Assembly: GCF_005517195.1 (NCBI RefSeq)
Contig: NZ_CP040244.1
Coordinates: 4,110,001-4,174,000, forward strand
Direction: 5' to 3'
DNA: 64,000 nt
From: Streptomyces vilmorinianum
GTDB taxonomy: Bacteria; Actinomycetota; Actinomycetes; Streptomycetales; Streptomycetaceae
A program made the position numbers and the translations under genes. A model generated the notes under the pieces. It was not told where the DNA came from and did not search any database. It saw only the letters and a program-made list of their open reading frames with translations. Below, piece after piece: positions 37,577-47,735 of the stretch (the stretch's first letter is position 1; each line of letters starts with the position of its first letter).

Positions 37577-38145
37577 CGCAGCTCCTCCAGCTCCTCCTGG
37601 CAGCGCTCCAGCCAGTCCAGATCGGCCTGGAGGTGCAGCATGGCGCCCTCGATCAGCAGGTGGGCGATGCGGTTGTCCCGGTCTTCGGTGGCGGCCAGCT
37701 TGGACAGGTTGCGCATGGTGGTGAGGTACTCGCGTCGCTGCTTGTTGATGAGGGCGATCTGGTCGGCGAGGCCGGTGCGCGGGGCGAGGGCGAGCTTCAT
37801 GAAGAACTCGTCCCGGACCCTCGGTTCGCTCGCCGTCTCGTCGAACCAGGCGCGCAGTGCTTCCTGCCCGGCGTCGGTGAGGCGGTAGATCTTCTTGTTG
37901 GGGCGGCTCTCCTGGGCGATCTCCTCGCCCTCGATCAGCCCGGACTTCTCCAGCCGTCCGAGCGTGACATAGATCTGGCCGACGTTGGTGGGAGGGTACG
38001 CGGCGCCCAGCAGTTGCTCAAGGTCCTGCTTGAGCTCGTAGCCGTGGGCGGGGCCCCTGGCCAGGAGGGCGAGGAGGGAAAGGCGCACCCGTGCTGTCCT
38101 CCCTTGGCGTGCTCCCGGTGTGATGTGGGCTCTAGTATCGCCCAT
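37573..38145 (-). CDS. PadR-family transcriptional regulator
   Basis: A 190-residue PadR repressor: N-terminal winged helix (LSLLALLARGPAHGYELKQDLEQLL ... VYVTLGRLEKSGLIEGE-like) and a C-terminal helical dimer domain. It is the first gene of the exporter operon, so ligand release probably turns on the pump. The start at 38145 gives the usual PadR N-terminus; the open frame continues upstream over 400 codons but only as antisense to the binding-protein gene. An operator-like sequence lies directly in front. Confidence 0.9.
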   Translation of the reverse strand: MGDTRAHITPGARQGRTARVRLSLLALLARGPAHGYELKQDLEQLLGAAYPPTNVGQIYVTLGRLEKSGLIEGEEIAQESRPNKKIYRLTDAGQEALRAWFDETASEPRVRDEFFMKLALAPRTGLADQIALINKQRREYLTTMRNLSKLAATEDRDNRIAHLLIEGAMLHLQADLDWLERCQEELEELR

Positions 38146-38146
38146 G

Positions 38147-38159
38147 CCTAACGGGTATA
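38147..38159. promoter_or_regulatory. Operator-like site between PadR and binding-protein genes
   Basis: Read on the minus strand, the 67-bp divergent region contains TACCCGTTAGGCA right before the PadR ATG. A near-identical string with perfect dyad symmetry, TACCTGTTAGGTA, occurs at 39526-39538 after the binding-protein gene. The pair suggests a repressor site that PadR itself could bind. Confidence 0.4.
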
Positions 38160-38211
38160 CATGCCCTGTTGCCGGACGAAGGTGTACGGCGCGGTGCTCT
38201 GGGAGGAACCT

Positions 38212-39486
38212 ATGCGGTGGATACGGGCCGCGGGTAGGGGTCTCCTGGCTCTCGCCGTCGTGCTGACGGGTTACGTCGCCTCCGGCGCCCCGTCGGGCGG
38301 CGCGCAGCGCGAGGGCGGGCGCGGTCCCATGACGCTGGCCACGGCCGGTGATCTCACCGGCTATCTCGGCCCGGTCCTGGACGGCTGGAACCGCGCGCAT
38401 CCGGCGGAGAAGGTCACCCTGGTCGAGCTGCCGGACTCGGCCGACGAGACCCGGGCTCAGATGATCACGGATCTGAGGTCGGGCGAGGGCAGGTTCGATC
38501 TGCTCAACATCGATGTGGCGTGGACGTCGGAGTTCGCCGCGGCGGGGTGGATCGCGCCGCTGGAGCGCGGCCGGTTCCCGCTGGAGAGCTTCCTGCCGCC
38601 GGTGGTGGACACCGCGACGTACGACGGGCAGCTGTACGCCGTCCCGTATGTGACGAATGCCGGGATGCTCTTCTACCGCAAGGACGTCCTCGACCGCGAG
38701 GGGCAGCGCCCGCCGCGGACCTGGGCGGAGCTGGAGCGGCAGGCCCGCACCCTCGCCCCGAAGTACGGCCTGGACGGGTACGCGGGCCAGTTCCTGCCGT
38801 ACGAGGGGCTGACGGTCAACGCCGCCGAGGCGGTGTACTCGGCGGGCGGGACGATCCTCGGCGACGAGGGCGAGCGGGTCACGGTCGACTCGGCGGCCGC
38901 TCGCGAGGGGCTGGGGTTCCTCGCCCGCGGTGTGCGGGACGGCTGGATACCGAAGGAAGCCCTGACGTACAAGGAGGAGGAGTCCCGGCAGGCGTTCCAG
39001 GACGGCCGGCTGCTCTTCCTGCGCAACTGGCCGTACGCGTACGCCGGCGCCTCCGGCGCGCAGTCGAGCGTCGCGGGGAAGTTCGGCGCCGTGCCGCTGC
39101 CGGGCCGTGGAGGGCCGGGCGCGAGTGTGCTGGGCGGCTCCAATCTGGCCGTGAGCAGCCACGCCCGGCACCCCGAGTCGGCGCGCGACCTGATCGCGTA
39201 CCTCACGAGCGAGCGGGTGCAGCGCCGCGTCCTGAGCGAGGGCGCCCTGCCGCCGGTACGGGCCGCGCTGTACGAGGATCCGGCGCTGGTGGCGCGCTTC
39301 CCGTATCTGCCCGCGCTGCGGGCGAGTGTGCTCGCGGCCGCGCCGCGCCCCAAGAGCCCGCACTACGAGCAGGTGAGCCTCGCCGTGCAGGCCGTGGCGC
39401 ATGACGCGATGGCGCAGCACCAGACGCCCGAGGCGGCCGTGCGCCGGCTCGCGGACGAGCTCGCGGCCATCGCCCGTCGCCGCTGA
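38212..39486 (+). CDS. Extracellular solute-binding protein (sugar type)
   Basis: A 424-residue ABC binding protein of the family-1 sugar type (MTLATAGDLTGYLGPVLDGWNRAHP ... DLLNIDVAWTSEFAAAGWIAPLE). GGAGG lies 5 nt before the ATG at 38212. The signal peptide is clear but the lipobox Cys is replaced: LALAVVLTGY reads LTGY where LTGC is expected, so it is probably secreted or uncleaved rather than lipidated. It has no permease genes of its own nearby and might deliver sugar to the importer encoded at 42.7-44.9 kb. Confidence 0.88.
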   Translation: MRWIRAAGRGLLALAVVLTGYVASGAPSGGAQREGGRGPMTLATAGDLTGYLGPVLDGWNRAHPAEKVTLVELPDSADETRAQMITDLRSGEGRFDLLNIDVAWTSEFAAAGWIAPLERGRFPLESFLPPVVDTATYDGQLYAVPYVTNAGMLFYRKDVLDREGQRPPRTWAELERQARTLAPKYGLDGYAGQFLPYEGLTVNAAEAVYSAGGTILGDEGERVTVDSAAAREGLGFLARGVRDGWIPKEALTYKEEESRQAFQDGRLLFLRNWPYAYAGASGAQSSVAGKFGAVPLPGRGGPGASVLGGSNLAVSSHARHPESARDLIAYLTSERVQRRVLSEGALPPVRAALYEDPALVARFPYLPALRASVLAAAPRPKSPHYEQVSLAVQAVAHDAMAQHQTPEAAVRRLADELAAIARRR

Positions 39487-39525
39487 CGCCCCCCTCATCG
39501 CTTCTTCACCTCGGGACTCCCTACT

Positions 39526-39559
39526 TACCTGTTAGGTATCAGCATGCGGACCCGCATGC
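39526..39559. promoter_or_regulatory. Two adjacent palindromes before the alpha-glucosidase gene
   Basis: TACCTGTTAGGTA (39526-39538) is a dyad with 5-bp arms and a 3-nt centre. Four bases on, GCATGCGGACCCGCATGC (39542-39559) is a perfect 18-bp palindrome with 8-bp arms. They lie between two sugar genes and look like operator sites; the second could also form a short RNA hairpin. Confidence 0.45.
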
Positions 39560-39621
39560 CCTGACGACCGAGACAAAGCGGGACATATAACCCCAACCAG
39601 CGTCGATTTTCGGCAGCTTCG

Positions 39622-39660
39622 TTGACACCCTCTCGTCACGCCTACTTAACATGCATGCAT
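39622..39660 (+). promoter_or_regulatory. Candidate alpha-glucosidase promoter with ATGCATGCAT dyad
   Basis: A perfect TTGACA (39622-39627) is followed by a weak -10 region around 39643-39652 and the 10-bp palindrome ATGCATGCAT (39651-39660) at the expected transcription start, where a repressor could block initiation. The alpha-glucosidase start codon follows at 39721. Confidence 0.45.
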
Positions 39661-39720
39661 AACCGCTACCCGTTCTGGGTGGCGCGCACCCCTCCACGCA
39701 GAAATACAGGTCAACGGGTG

Positions 39721-41372
<1,652 letters not shown>

Positions 41373-41376
<4 letters not shown>

Positions 41377-42704
41377 CCATGCGACGACGGATGACGATGG
41401 CCTGCTGCTCCGCGCTCACCCTGGCGCTCGGCGCGACCGCGTGCGGCGGCGGAGGCGGCCCGGTGAGCGCCGGCGGCGGCAGCAAGGAGCTGTCCGGCAA
41501 GACCCTCAACGTGGCCGGTGTCTGGTCGGGCGCCGAGCAGAAGAACTTCCAGAAGGTGCTGGACGCCTTCGCCGAGAAGACCGGCGCCACAACCCAGTTC
41601 GTGTCCACCGGCGACAATGTCTCCACCGTCGTCGGCAGCAAGATCGAGGGCGGCAACGCCCCCGACGTGGTGATGGTCCCGCAGGTCGGCGTGCTGCAGC
41701 AGTTCGCGCGGAAGAAGTGGCTCAAGCCGCTGTCGGAGACCGCGAAGAAGTCCGTCGACGCCAACTTCGCGCCGGTGTGGAAGAACTACGGCTCCGTCGA
41801 CGGCACCCTGTACGGCCTGTACTTCAAGGCCGCTCACAAGTCGACCGTCTGGTACAGCCCGGAGGCGTTCGACCAGGCGGGCGTGAAGCCGCCCAAGACG
41901 TACGAGGAGATGCTCACGAGCGGGCAGGCGATCTCCGACTCGGGCCTGCCGGCCTTCGCGGTCGCCGGCGAGGACGGCTGGACGCTCACCGACTGGTTCG
42001 AGAACATCTACCTCTCCCAGGCCGGCCCCGAGAAGTACGACCAGCTCGCCCGGCACGAGATCGCGTGGACCGACCCGAGCGTGGTGAAGGCGCTGACCAC
42101 CCTCGGCGCGCTCTTCTCCGACAAGAAGCTGATCGCGGGCGGCCAGAAGGGCGCGCTCGGCACCGACTTCCCCGGCTCCGTCGAGAAGGTCTTCGGCCCG
42201 AAGCCCGAGGCAGGGATGGTGTACGAGGGCGACTTCGTCGCCGGCATCGCCAAGGACCAGTTCGGCAGGAAGATCGGCGAGGACGCCACCTTCTTCCCCT
42301 TCCCGGCGGTCGCGGGCGGCAAGGCTCCGGTGGTCAGCGGCGGTGACGCGGCCGTCGTCCTGAAGGACGGCAAGAACCAGGAGGCCGCGACGGCGTTCCT
42401 GGAGTACCTCGCGACGCCGGAGGCCGCGGCCGTGTGGGCCGGGGCGGGCGGCTTCCTGTCGCCGAACAAGAAGCTCGATCTCGCCTCCTACGGCGACGAC
42501 ACGCTGCGCGAGACGGCCAAGTCGCTGATAGACGCCGGGGATTCGGTGCGCTTCGACATGTCGGACCAGGCTCCGGCGGCGTTCGGCGGCACCAAGGGCG
42601 TGGGCGAGTGGAAGATCCTCCAGGACTTCCTGCGCGACCCGTCGAACCCGGCCGCCACGGCCGCGGCGCTGGAGGGCGCGGCGGCCAAGGCGTACAAGGG
42701 CTGA
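41373..42704 (+). CDS. Alpha-glucoside ABC binding lipoprotein (AglE-like)
   Basis: A 443-residue solute-binding lipoprotein. The signal peptide ends in an intact lipobox, GATAC, followed by a Gly-rich linker. The mature part has the type-1 sugar-binding fold (GKTLNVAGVWSGAEQKNFQKVLDAF ... GYVVFTDEL-like hinge, YGSVDGTLYGLYFKAAHKSTVWY). It captures oligosaccharides for the permeases downstream; the start overlaps the alpha-glucosidase stop. Confidence 0.9.
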
Positions 42705-42714
42705 GGCGGCCGTC

Positions 42715-44079
42715 ATGACCACAGTCACCGCTCCCTCCCCGCCTCGGCCCGATGCGGCCGCGGCGGGCCGACGGGAGATGAACCCGCGGGTCCGGGCCCG
42801 GCGCCGGCGGCGGATCATCGCCGGGGCGTTCGTGCTGCCGGCGCTGCTGCTGCTCGGCGCGCTGGTCGTCTACCCGGTGCTGTTCTCCGTGGGCCGCAGC
42901 TTCTTCGACGCGGCGGGCTCACGGTTCGTCGGCGGGGACAACTACGCGGAGATCTTCCGCGACCCGGCCACTCTGACCGCCGTCCGCAACAGCGCCATCT
43001 GGGTGGTCGTCACGCCGACGCTGCTCACCGGACTCGGGCTGATCCTCGCGGTGCTGGTGGAGAAGGTCCGCTGGGCGACCGCGTTCAAGCTGCTGCTGTT
43101 CATGCCGATGGCCGTCTCCTTCCTGGCGGCGGGCATCATCTTCCGCCTCGCCTACGAGGAGGATCCGGACAAGGGCGTGCTGAACGCGGCGGTGGTCGGT
43201 GTGCACGAGGTGTTCCAGGACTCCTCGTCGTACCCGACGGCCCGGGCCCGCGAGGGTCAGGGGCTCGACAGGCGCCCGGACGGCTCGTACGGGACGGCCC
43301 ACACGGTCTCCCCGGGGCAGAGCGTCGCCCTCGGCCTGGTCGGCGTACCGCCCAAGGAGCTGCCCGCCGACGCGAAGCCGGCGGTGGCCGGCAAGGCCGG
43401 TCCGAAGGACGTGGCCGGCGCCGTGTTCCTGGACTTCACGCCCGGTGGCGGGGGGCGGCCGGGCGCGATCGACGCCGCGGAGCGGGGACTGCCCGGCATG
43501 ACGGTGGAGGCGGTGCGCGACGGGAGGACGGTCGCCACCGCGACCACGGCGGCCGATGGATCGTTCCGCTTCACCGGCCTCGGGGCGGGCGCGTACACGG
43601 TCCGGCTGCCCGCGGAGAACTTCGCGCCGCCTTACGAGGGTGTCTCCTGGCTCGGCCCCGCCCTGGTCACGCCCGCGATCATCGGCGCGTACCTGTGGAT
43701 CTGGACGGGCTTCGCGATGGTGCTCATCGGCGCCGGTCTGTCGTCCCTGCCGCGCGACGCGCTGGAGGCGGCGCGGATGGACGGGGCGAACGAGTGGCAG
43801 GTCTTCCGCCGGATCACCGTGCCGCTGCTCGCACCCGTGCTGACCGTCGTCTTCGTGACGCTGGTGATCAATGTGATGAAGGTCTTCGACCTCATCTACA
43901 TCATCGCGCCGGGGCCCGTACAGGAGGACGCCACCGTACTGGCCACGCAGATGTGGCTGGTGTCCTTCGGCGGCGGCAACAATCAGGGGCTCGGCAGCGC
44001 GCTCGGTGTGCTGCTCCTGCTCCTGGTGATCCCCGCGATGGTGTTCAACGTCCGCCGCTTCCGCAGGAGTCAGTCATGA
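42715..44079 (+). CDS. Sugar ABC permease, AglF-like, with inserted beta domain
   Basis: A 454-residue MalF-class permease, longer than the usual ~300. Helices at about residues 32-53, 85-110 and onward surround an EAA loop (EAARMDGANEWQVFRRITVPLL). Between the third and fourth helices lies an insert of about 140 residues (about 165-305), containing PGMTVEAVRDGRTVATATTAADGSFRFTGL and AYTVRLP, a typical SdrD-B/prealbumin-like beta sandwich facing outside. It pairs with the next permease and the binding protein. Confidence 0.9.
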   Translation: MTTVTAPSPPRPDAAAAGRREMNPRVRARRRRRIIAGAFVLPALLLLGALVVYPVLFSVGRSFFDAAGSRFVGGDNYAEIFRDPATLTAVRNSAIWVVVTPTLLTGLGLILAVLVEKVRWATAFKLLLFMPMAVSFLAAGIIFRLAYEEDPDKGVLNAAVVGVHEVFQDSSSYPTARAREGQGLDRRPDGSYGTAHTVSPGQSVALGLVGVPPKELPADAKPAVAGKAGPKDVAGAVFLDFTPGGGGRPGAIDAAERGLPGMTVEAVRDGRTVATATTAADGSFRFTGLGAGAYTVRLPAENFAPPYEGVSWLGPALVTPAIIGAYLWIWTGFAMVLIGAGLSSLPRDALEAARMDGANEWQVFRRITVPLLAPVLTVVFVTLVINVMKVFDLIYIIAPGPVQEDATVLATQMWLVSFGGGNNQGLGSALGVLLLLLVIPAMVFNVRRFRRSQS

Positions 44080-44939
44080 GTGCGACCGCGACGATGCCGG
44101 GCGGCCGGCTGCGCCGCTGGCTGGGCAACGGCCTGGTGCAGGCGTTCCTGGCCGTGGTCGGCCTGGTCTGGGTGACCCCGGTCGCCGGACTGCTGCTGTC
44201 CTCGCTGCGCTCGGCGAGCGACAACGCGGCGAGCGGCTGGTGGACGGCGCTGGCCGGTCCTGGCCAGCTGTCCCTGGACAACTACACCGCCCTGCTGGGC
44301 AACGCGGGCATCACCCGGGCCTTCTGGAACACGGTGCTGATCTCGGTGCCGACGACCGTCCTGGTCGTCGTCGTCGCGGCGCTCGCCGGATACGCCTTCG
44401 CCTGGCTGGAGTTCCCCGGCCGGGACTGGATCTTCCTGGGCGTGGTGGCACTCCTTGTCGTGCCGGTGCAGGTGGGTCTGCTGCCGGTGGCGAAGCTGTT
44501 CGGGCAGCTGGGGCTGTTCGGCACGATCCCGGGCGTGGTGCTCTTCCACGTCGCCTACGGGCTGCCGTTCGCGGTGTTCCTGCTGCGCAACTACTTCGCC
44601 GACATCCCGCGCGAGATGCTGGAGGCGGCGCGGATGGACGGCGGCGGCGAATGGCGGATCTTCACGCGGCTGGTGCTGCCGGTGGGCCGCCCGGCGATCG
44701 CCAGTCTGGCGATCTTCCAGTTCCTCTGGGTGTGGAACGACATGCTGGTGGCGCTGCTCTTCGCGGACAGCTCATCGCAGCCGCTGACGGTGGAACTGCA
44801 GTCGCAGGTACGGCAGTTCGGCAGCAACATCGACGTCCTGGCGCCGGGCGCCTTCCTCTCCCTGATCGTGCCGGTGGTGGTCTTCTTCGCCTTCCAGCGT
44901 CACTTCGTGCAGGGGGTGATGGCGGGTTCGGTGAAGTGA
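44076..44939 (+). CDS. Sugar ABC permease, AglG-like
   Basis: A 287-residue MalG-class permease with six predicted helices and the EAA loop EAARMDGGGEWRIFTRLVLP. It overlaps the AglF-like gene by 4 nt and completes the importer. The ATPase is not encoded here; Streptomyces importers of this class use the shared MsiK ATPase, which would be elsewhere in the genome. A hairpin follows the stop. Confidence 0.92.
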   Translation: MSATATMPGGRLRRWLGNGLVQAFLAVVGLVWVTPVAGLLLSSLRSASDNAASGWWTALAGPGQLSLDNYTALLGNAGITRAFWNTVLISVPTTVLVVVVAALAGYAFAWLEFPGRDWIFLGVVALLVVPVQVGLLPVAKLFGQLGLFGTIPGVVLFHVAYGLPFAVFLLRNYFADIPREMLEAARMDGGGEWRIFTRLVLPVGRPAIASLAIFQFLWVWNDMLVALLFADSSSQPLTVELQSQVRQFGSNIDVLAPGAFLSLIVPVVVFFAFQRHFVQGVMAGSVK

Positions 44940-44950
44940 CCACCCGGGTG

Positions 44951-44982
44951 GGGGCCTCTCGCGCACGCCGGCGAGGGGCCCC
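44951..44982. terminator. Bidirectional terminator hairpin
   Basis: A 12-bp stem (GGGGCCTCTCGC / GCGAGGGGCCCC, one G-T wobble) with an 8-nt loop lies between the permease gene (+) and a hypothetical gene (-), which converge here. Confidence 0.6.
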
Positions 44983-45015
44983 TGCCCGTGCCCCTGCCCG
45001 TGCGGACGATCGCGG

Positions 45016-45594
45016 TCAGCGGCGGTACTCGTACCGGTGGAGACGGGAGCGGGCGTCGGGTTCGGTGGTGCCGAGGCCTTCGGCGATCCGCCGCCAGGGA
45101 ATCCTGTCGCCGTGCACGGCGAGGAACGCCGCCGACGGGCCGACCGAGGCAGCGATCGACTCCAGCTCGTTCACGGCCTTCAGCGCGGCCAGCGGAGCGT
45201 CGTCGACCAGACCTTCCAGCCGCTGCCGCAGCCGGTGCAGCAGGTCGCTGACCTCGGCCGGCAGCGGTACGGTCCGCGCCTCGACGTCATCGAGATGCGC
45301 CTCCCAGTCCCCTGCGGGCGCGGAGGTGTCGTAGTCGTGCGGTTCGCGGCGCTGGACCTGGTCCCAGTCGAGCGGGTACGAAATGTCCGCGCGCCAGCCG
45401 CACGAACATCTCGCCCTCATCCGCGCGGCCAACGGCGCACCGAAGGTGCCGTCGTAGACCCACCAGTCCGTCGACTCGTGGAAGCTGCCGCTGCTGCCCG
45501 TGTCGAAGTACACCGGTCCCGGCTCGCTGCCGTCGGCCAGCAGCACACCGACCTCCCCCTCGTGCGCGGTGTACCCCTCCCGCTGCCACGCCAT
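45016..45594 (-). CDS. Hypothetical protein with a CxC pair
   Basis: A 192-residue cytoplasmic protein not recognised as a family with confidence. It begins MAWQREGYTAHEGEVGVLL, carries a RARCSCGWRA pair that may bind metal in the middle, and ends in an HTH-like stretch (LEPIPWRRIAEGLGTTEPDARSRLH-like). GGGGAGGGG lies just before the ATG at 45594, which decides the start; the open frame extends 50 codons upstream without support. Similar short Streptomyces proteins of unknown role exist. Confidence 0.7.
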   Translation of the reverse strand: MAWQREGYTAHEGEVGVLLADGSEPGPVYFDTGSSGSFHESTDWWVYDGTFGAPLAARMRARCSCGWRADISYPLDWDQVQRREPHDYDTSAPAGDWEAHLDDVEARTVPLPAEVSDLLHRLRQRLEGLVDDAPLAALKAVNELESIAASVGPSAAFLAVHGDRIPWRRIAEGLGTTEPDARSRLHRYEYRR

Positions 45595-45928
45595 GGCCCC
45601 TCCCCATCCCTCGCCACGGGACGCTCGCGACGCCCCCTGCTGCGGCCACGATGCGGCACCCGGGCCTTCGGCGTCAGGGGAACCGGCGAGAACCACCCTC
45701 GGGCGCGATCGCCACAGGCATATGACTGTGGCTTTTTCGTGCACGACCCTGTTGTGACCACCCCGGCCGGTGGCAGTGTGTCGGTACGCGGTCCTCGCCG
45801 TGTCCCCCGAGGGGGATCGCGCCTGGCCCCGCCCGCGGGCAGCGAGTGGGCGGGGCCGCGCCGCCCCTTCCCGTCTCCCCGCGGGAAGGGTCCAGGCGCC
45901 CAGGCACAGCTACTGATGGCCTCGGTCG
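45595..45928. other. Gene-free stretch upstream of the hypothetical gene
   Basis: These 334 bp lie between the hypothetical gene start and the end of the methyltransferase gene. They presumably hold the hypothetical gene's promoter; no gene, repeat or clear -35/-10 pair was found. Confidence 0.4.
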
Positions 45929-46669
45929 TCAGGCGCGGCAGCGCAGCATCTCCAGCGGGGGATTGGCGTGGAAGTCCGCCCAGAAGTCCGCACCGAACGC
46001 GCGCACGCCGGCCTCCGCCACCGTCAGCGGGACCCAGGTCACCTCGCTGAAGCCGGCCGCCCGCAGACACTGCTCGTAGACCTCGCGGCGGGGGCGGTTG
46101 GCGACGAACGAGACCGGCGGGTCGAGCAGCGCCGTGATCCGGACCTGCGGCCCGGTCTCGGCCTCCTCGCCGGTGAGCTCGCTGCGGAAGCCGTACTTCT
46201 CCGGGGACGGCCCGTCGAAGCGGAAGTCGGGCGACTGGTTGAGCACGAAGAACTCACCGCCGGGCTTCAGGCTCCGGTGCGCGTTGCGGCACATCCGCTC
46301 CGTGGTGGCGATGTCCTCCGCGTAGCTGAGCAGCTGGACCGCGAGGCCGACGTCGAAGCGCTGCTCGAGGGGCCGCAGTTCGGACACATCGCCCACCTCG
46401 TAGCGCACACCGAGCGGATCGCGCTCCTCCAACGCCTGTGCCACGGCGACCATTTCACCGGAGATGTCGATTCCGAGCACGTCCGTGGCGCCGCGCCGCT
46501 TGAACTCCCTGCTGTAGAAGCCGGTACCGGAGGCCAGGTCGAGGACCGCCTTGCCGCGCACGTCCCCGACCATGGCCAGGAACCCGGGCACCACCGCGTA
46601 CTGCTCCAGCGGCAGAGCCTTGAACCCCTCGTACGCCTCACCGATCTCGTCGTACTGCTGCACGCTCAT
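45929..46669 (-). CDS. SAM-dependent methyltransferase
   Basis: A 246-residue class I methyltransferase: motif I VLDLASGTGFYS, the acidic ribose ligand in VLGIDISGEMV, motif II RFDVGLAVQLLSYA and motif III LKPGGEFFVLNQ. The N-terminal MSVQQYDEIGEAYEGF fits small-molecule O- or N-methyltransferases in actinobacteria, for example ubiE-like or natural-product tailoring types. The start at 46669 is chosen because upstream codons lack family similarity. It stands alone, divergent from the RNA ligase gene. Confidence 0.85.
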   Translation of the reverse strand: MSVQQYDEIGEAYEGFKALPLEQYAVVPGFLAMVGDVRGKAVLDLASGTGFYSREFKRRGATDVLGIDISGEMVAVAQALEERDPLGVRYEVGDVSELRPLEQRFDVGLAVQLLSYAEDIATTERMCRNAHRSLKPGGEFFVLNQSPDFRFDGPSPEKYGFRSELTGEEAETGPQVRITALLDPPVSFVANRPRREVYEQCLRAAGFSEVTWVPLTVAEAGVRAFGADFWADFHANPPLEMLRCRA

Positions 46670-47077
46670 CGTGCTGTCCTTCCCCGTGCTTCGCCATGTC
46701 CGTCCTGGGCCACGGCCTCCCCCGTCCCTGGGGCACGCCGGGCCCTCTGGCCGGCAGTCTCTACGGCCCCTGACAGACCGTCGTACTGGCGGAAGCCACA
46801 AAGATCCGGACGCCGTCCCGGCCTCCCGTACAGGCGGGCGTACGGCTTCGCGCGGGAGAGGGACACCCTGACGCCCCACGAGAACACGTCGTGGCGCCCT
46901 CCTGCACAGGCGCGCCCTGCTCGGCGGTAGGAGGCGCCGCCATGCTTGCCGGCTTGGCGGCGCGTCCAGGACACCCCGTACCCTCGGGTCGGCAAGGAAT
47001 GAGAGTGCGGGTCGGACGGCGTGTCAGTGGGTGGCCTGCCGCAGGACCGGCCGCGCACGAGCAGCAGGGAAGCGACG
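46670..47077. other. Divergent intergenic region
   Basis: These 408 bp separate two divergent genes (methyltransferase and RNA ligase-like). A 6-bp inverted repeat CCGTAC/GTACGG occurs around 46825-46850 but nothing else stands out. Promoters for both genes should be here; I could not place them. Confidence 0.4.
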
Positions 47078-47704
47078 ATGACCGATCCGTCCAGGCAGGA
47101 GGCGGAGTCCACGGATTCCAGCGCGGGTGAACAGTCCCGGGCGGCGACGATACGTGTGTTCATCGCCCTCGCCCCGCCCGACGAGGCGAAGGACGAGCTG
47201 GCGCGAGCGCTGAGGCCCGCGTACGAGGCGTACCCGGGCATGCGGTGGAACCGCATCGAGGACTGGCACATCACCCTGGCGTTCCTCGGGGAGCTCCCTG
47301 TCACGGCGGTGCCTTCGCTGCGGCCGGCCCTCGCGCACCTGGCGGCGACGCGCCCACCGCTGGAGCTGGCGCTGCGCGGCAGCGGGCATTTCGACGAGCG
47401 GGTGCTGTGGAGCGGGATCGGCGGGGACCTGGAAGGACTGCACCGGCTCGCCACCGAGGTGCGTGCCGTGGTCGAGGAGTGCGGTGTCCCGTTCGCGGGC
47501 CGGCCCCTGCGGCCGCACCTCACTCTGGCCCGCGCTCGCCGCGACGACACGTCGAGCGTGGTGGCGACGGCCGCCGGTCTGGCCGGGTTCACCGGCCGAT
47601 CGTGGCGCGCGGCGCGCCTGCATCTGGTCGGCAGCGACTTCGGCCGCGGTCCGGGGCCGATCCGCTACCGCGACATCGCGTCATGGGCTTTCGAAGGGCG
47701 CTGA
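47078..47704 (+). CDS. thpR: RNA 2',3'-cyclic phosphodiesterase / 2'-5' RNA ligase (2H family)
   Basis: A 208-residue 2H-phosphoesterase. Both catalytic HxTx motifs are present: DWHITLAFLGEL and RPHLTLARAR. Bacterial ThpR opens 2',3'-cyclic phosphates on RNA ends. A Ser/Glu-rich N-terminal ~25 residues precede the fold. The ATG at 47078 is preceded by AGCAGGGA; an upstream in-frame GTG adds only low-quality sequence. Confidence 0.88.
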   Translation: MTDPSRQEAESTDSSAGEQSRAATIRVFIALAPPDEAKDELARALRPAYEAYPGMRWNRIEDWHITLAFLGELPVTAVPSLRPALAHLAATRPPLELALRGSGHFDERVLWSGIGGDLEGLHRLATEVRAVVEECGVPFAGRPLRPHLTLARARRDDTSSVVATAAGLAGFTGRSWRAARLHLVGSDFGRGPGPIRYRDIASWAFEGR

Positions 47705-47713
47705 CGGCACGTC

Positions 47714-47733
47714 GTGCGCGCATACGCGCGCGT
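47714..47733. terminator. Hairpin between convergent genes
   Basis: GCGCGC-ATAC-GCGCGC, extended by two G-T pairs to an 8-bp stem, lies between the RNA ligase gene (+) and the amidase gene (-), whose ends are 31 bp apart. Confidence 0.45.
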
Positions 47734-47735
47734 CG

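Noticed and set aside
37573..39498. 641-codon version of the PadR gene
   Set aside because: The extension runs antisense through the binding-protein gene; PadR proteins start at the 38145 ATG.
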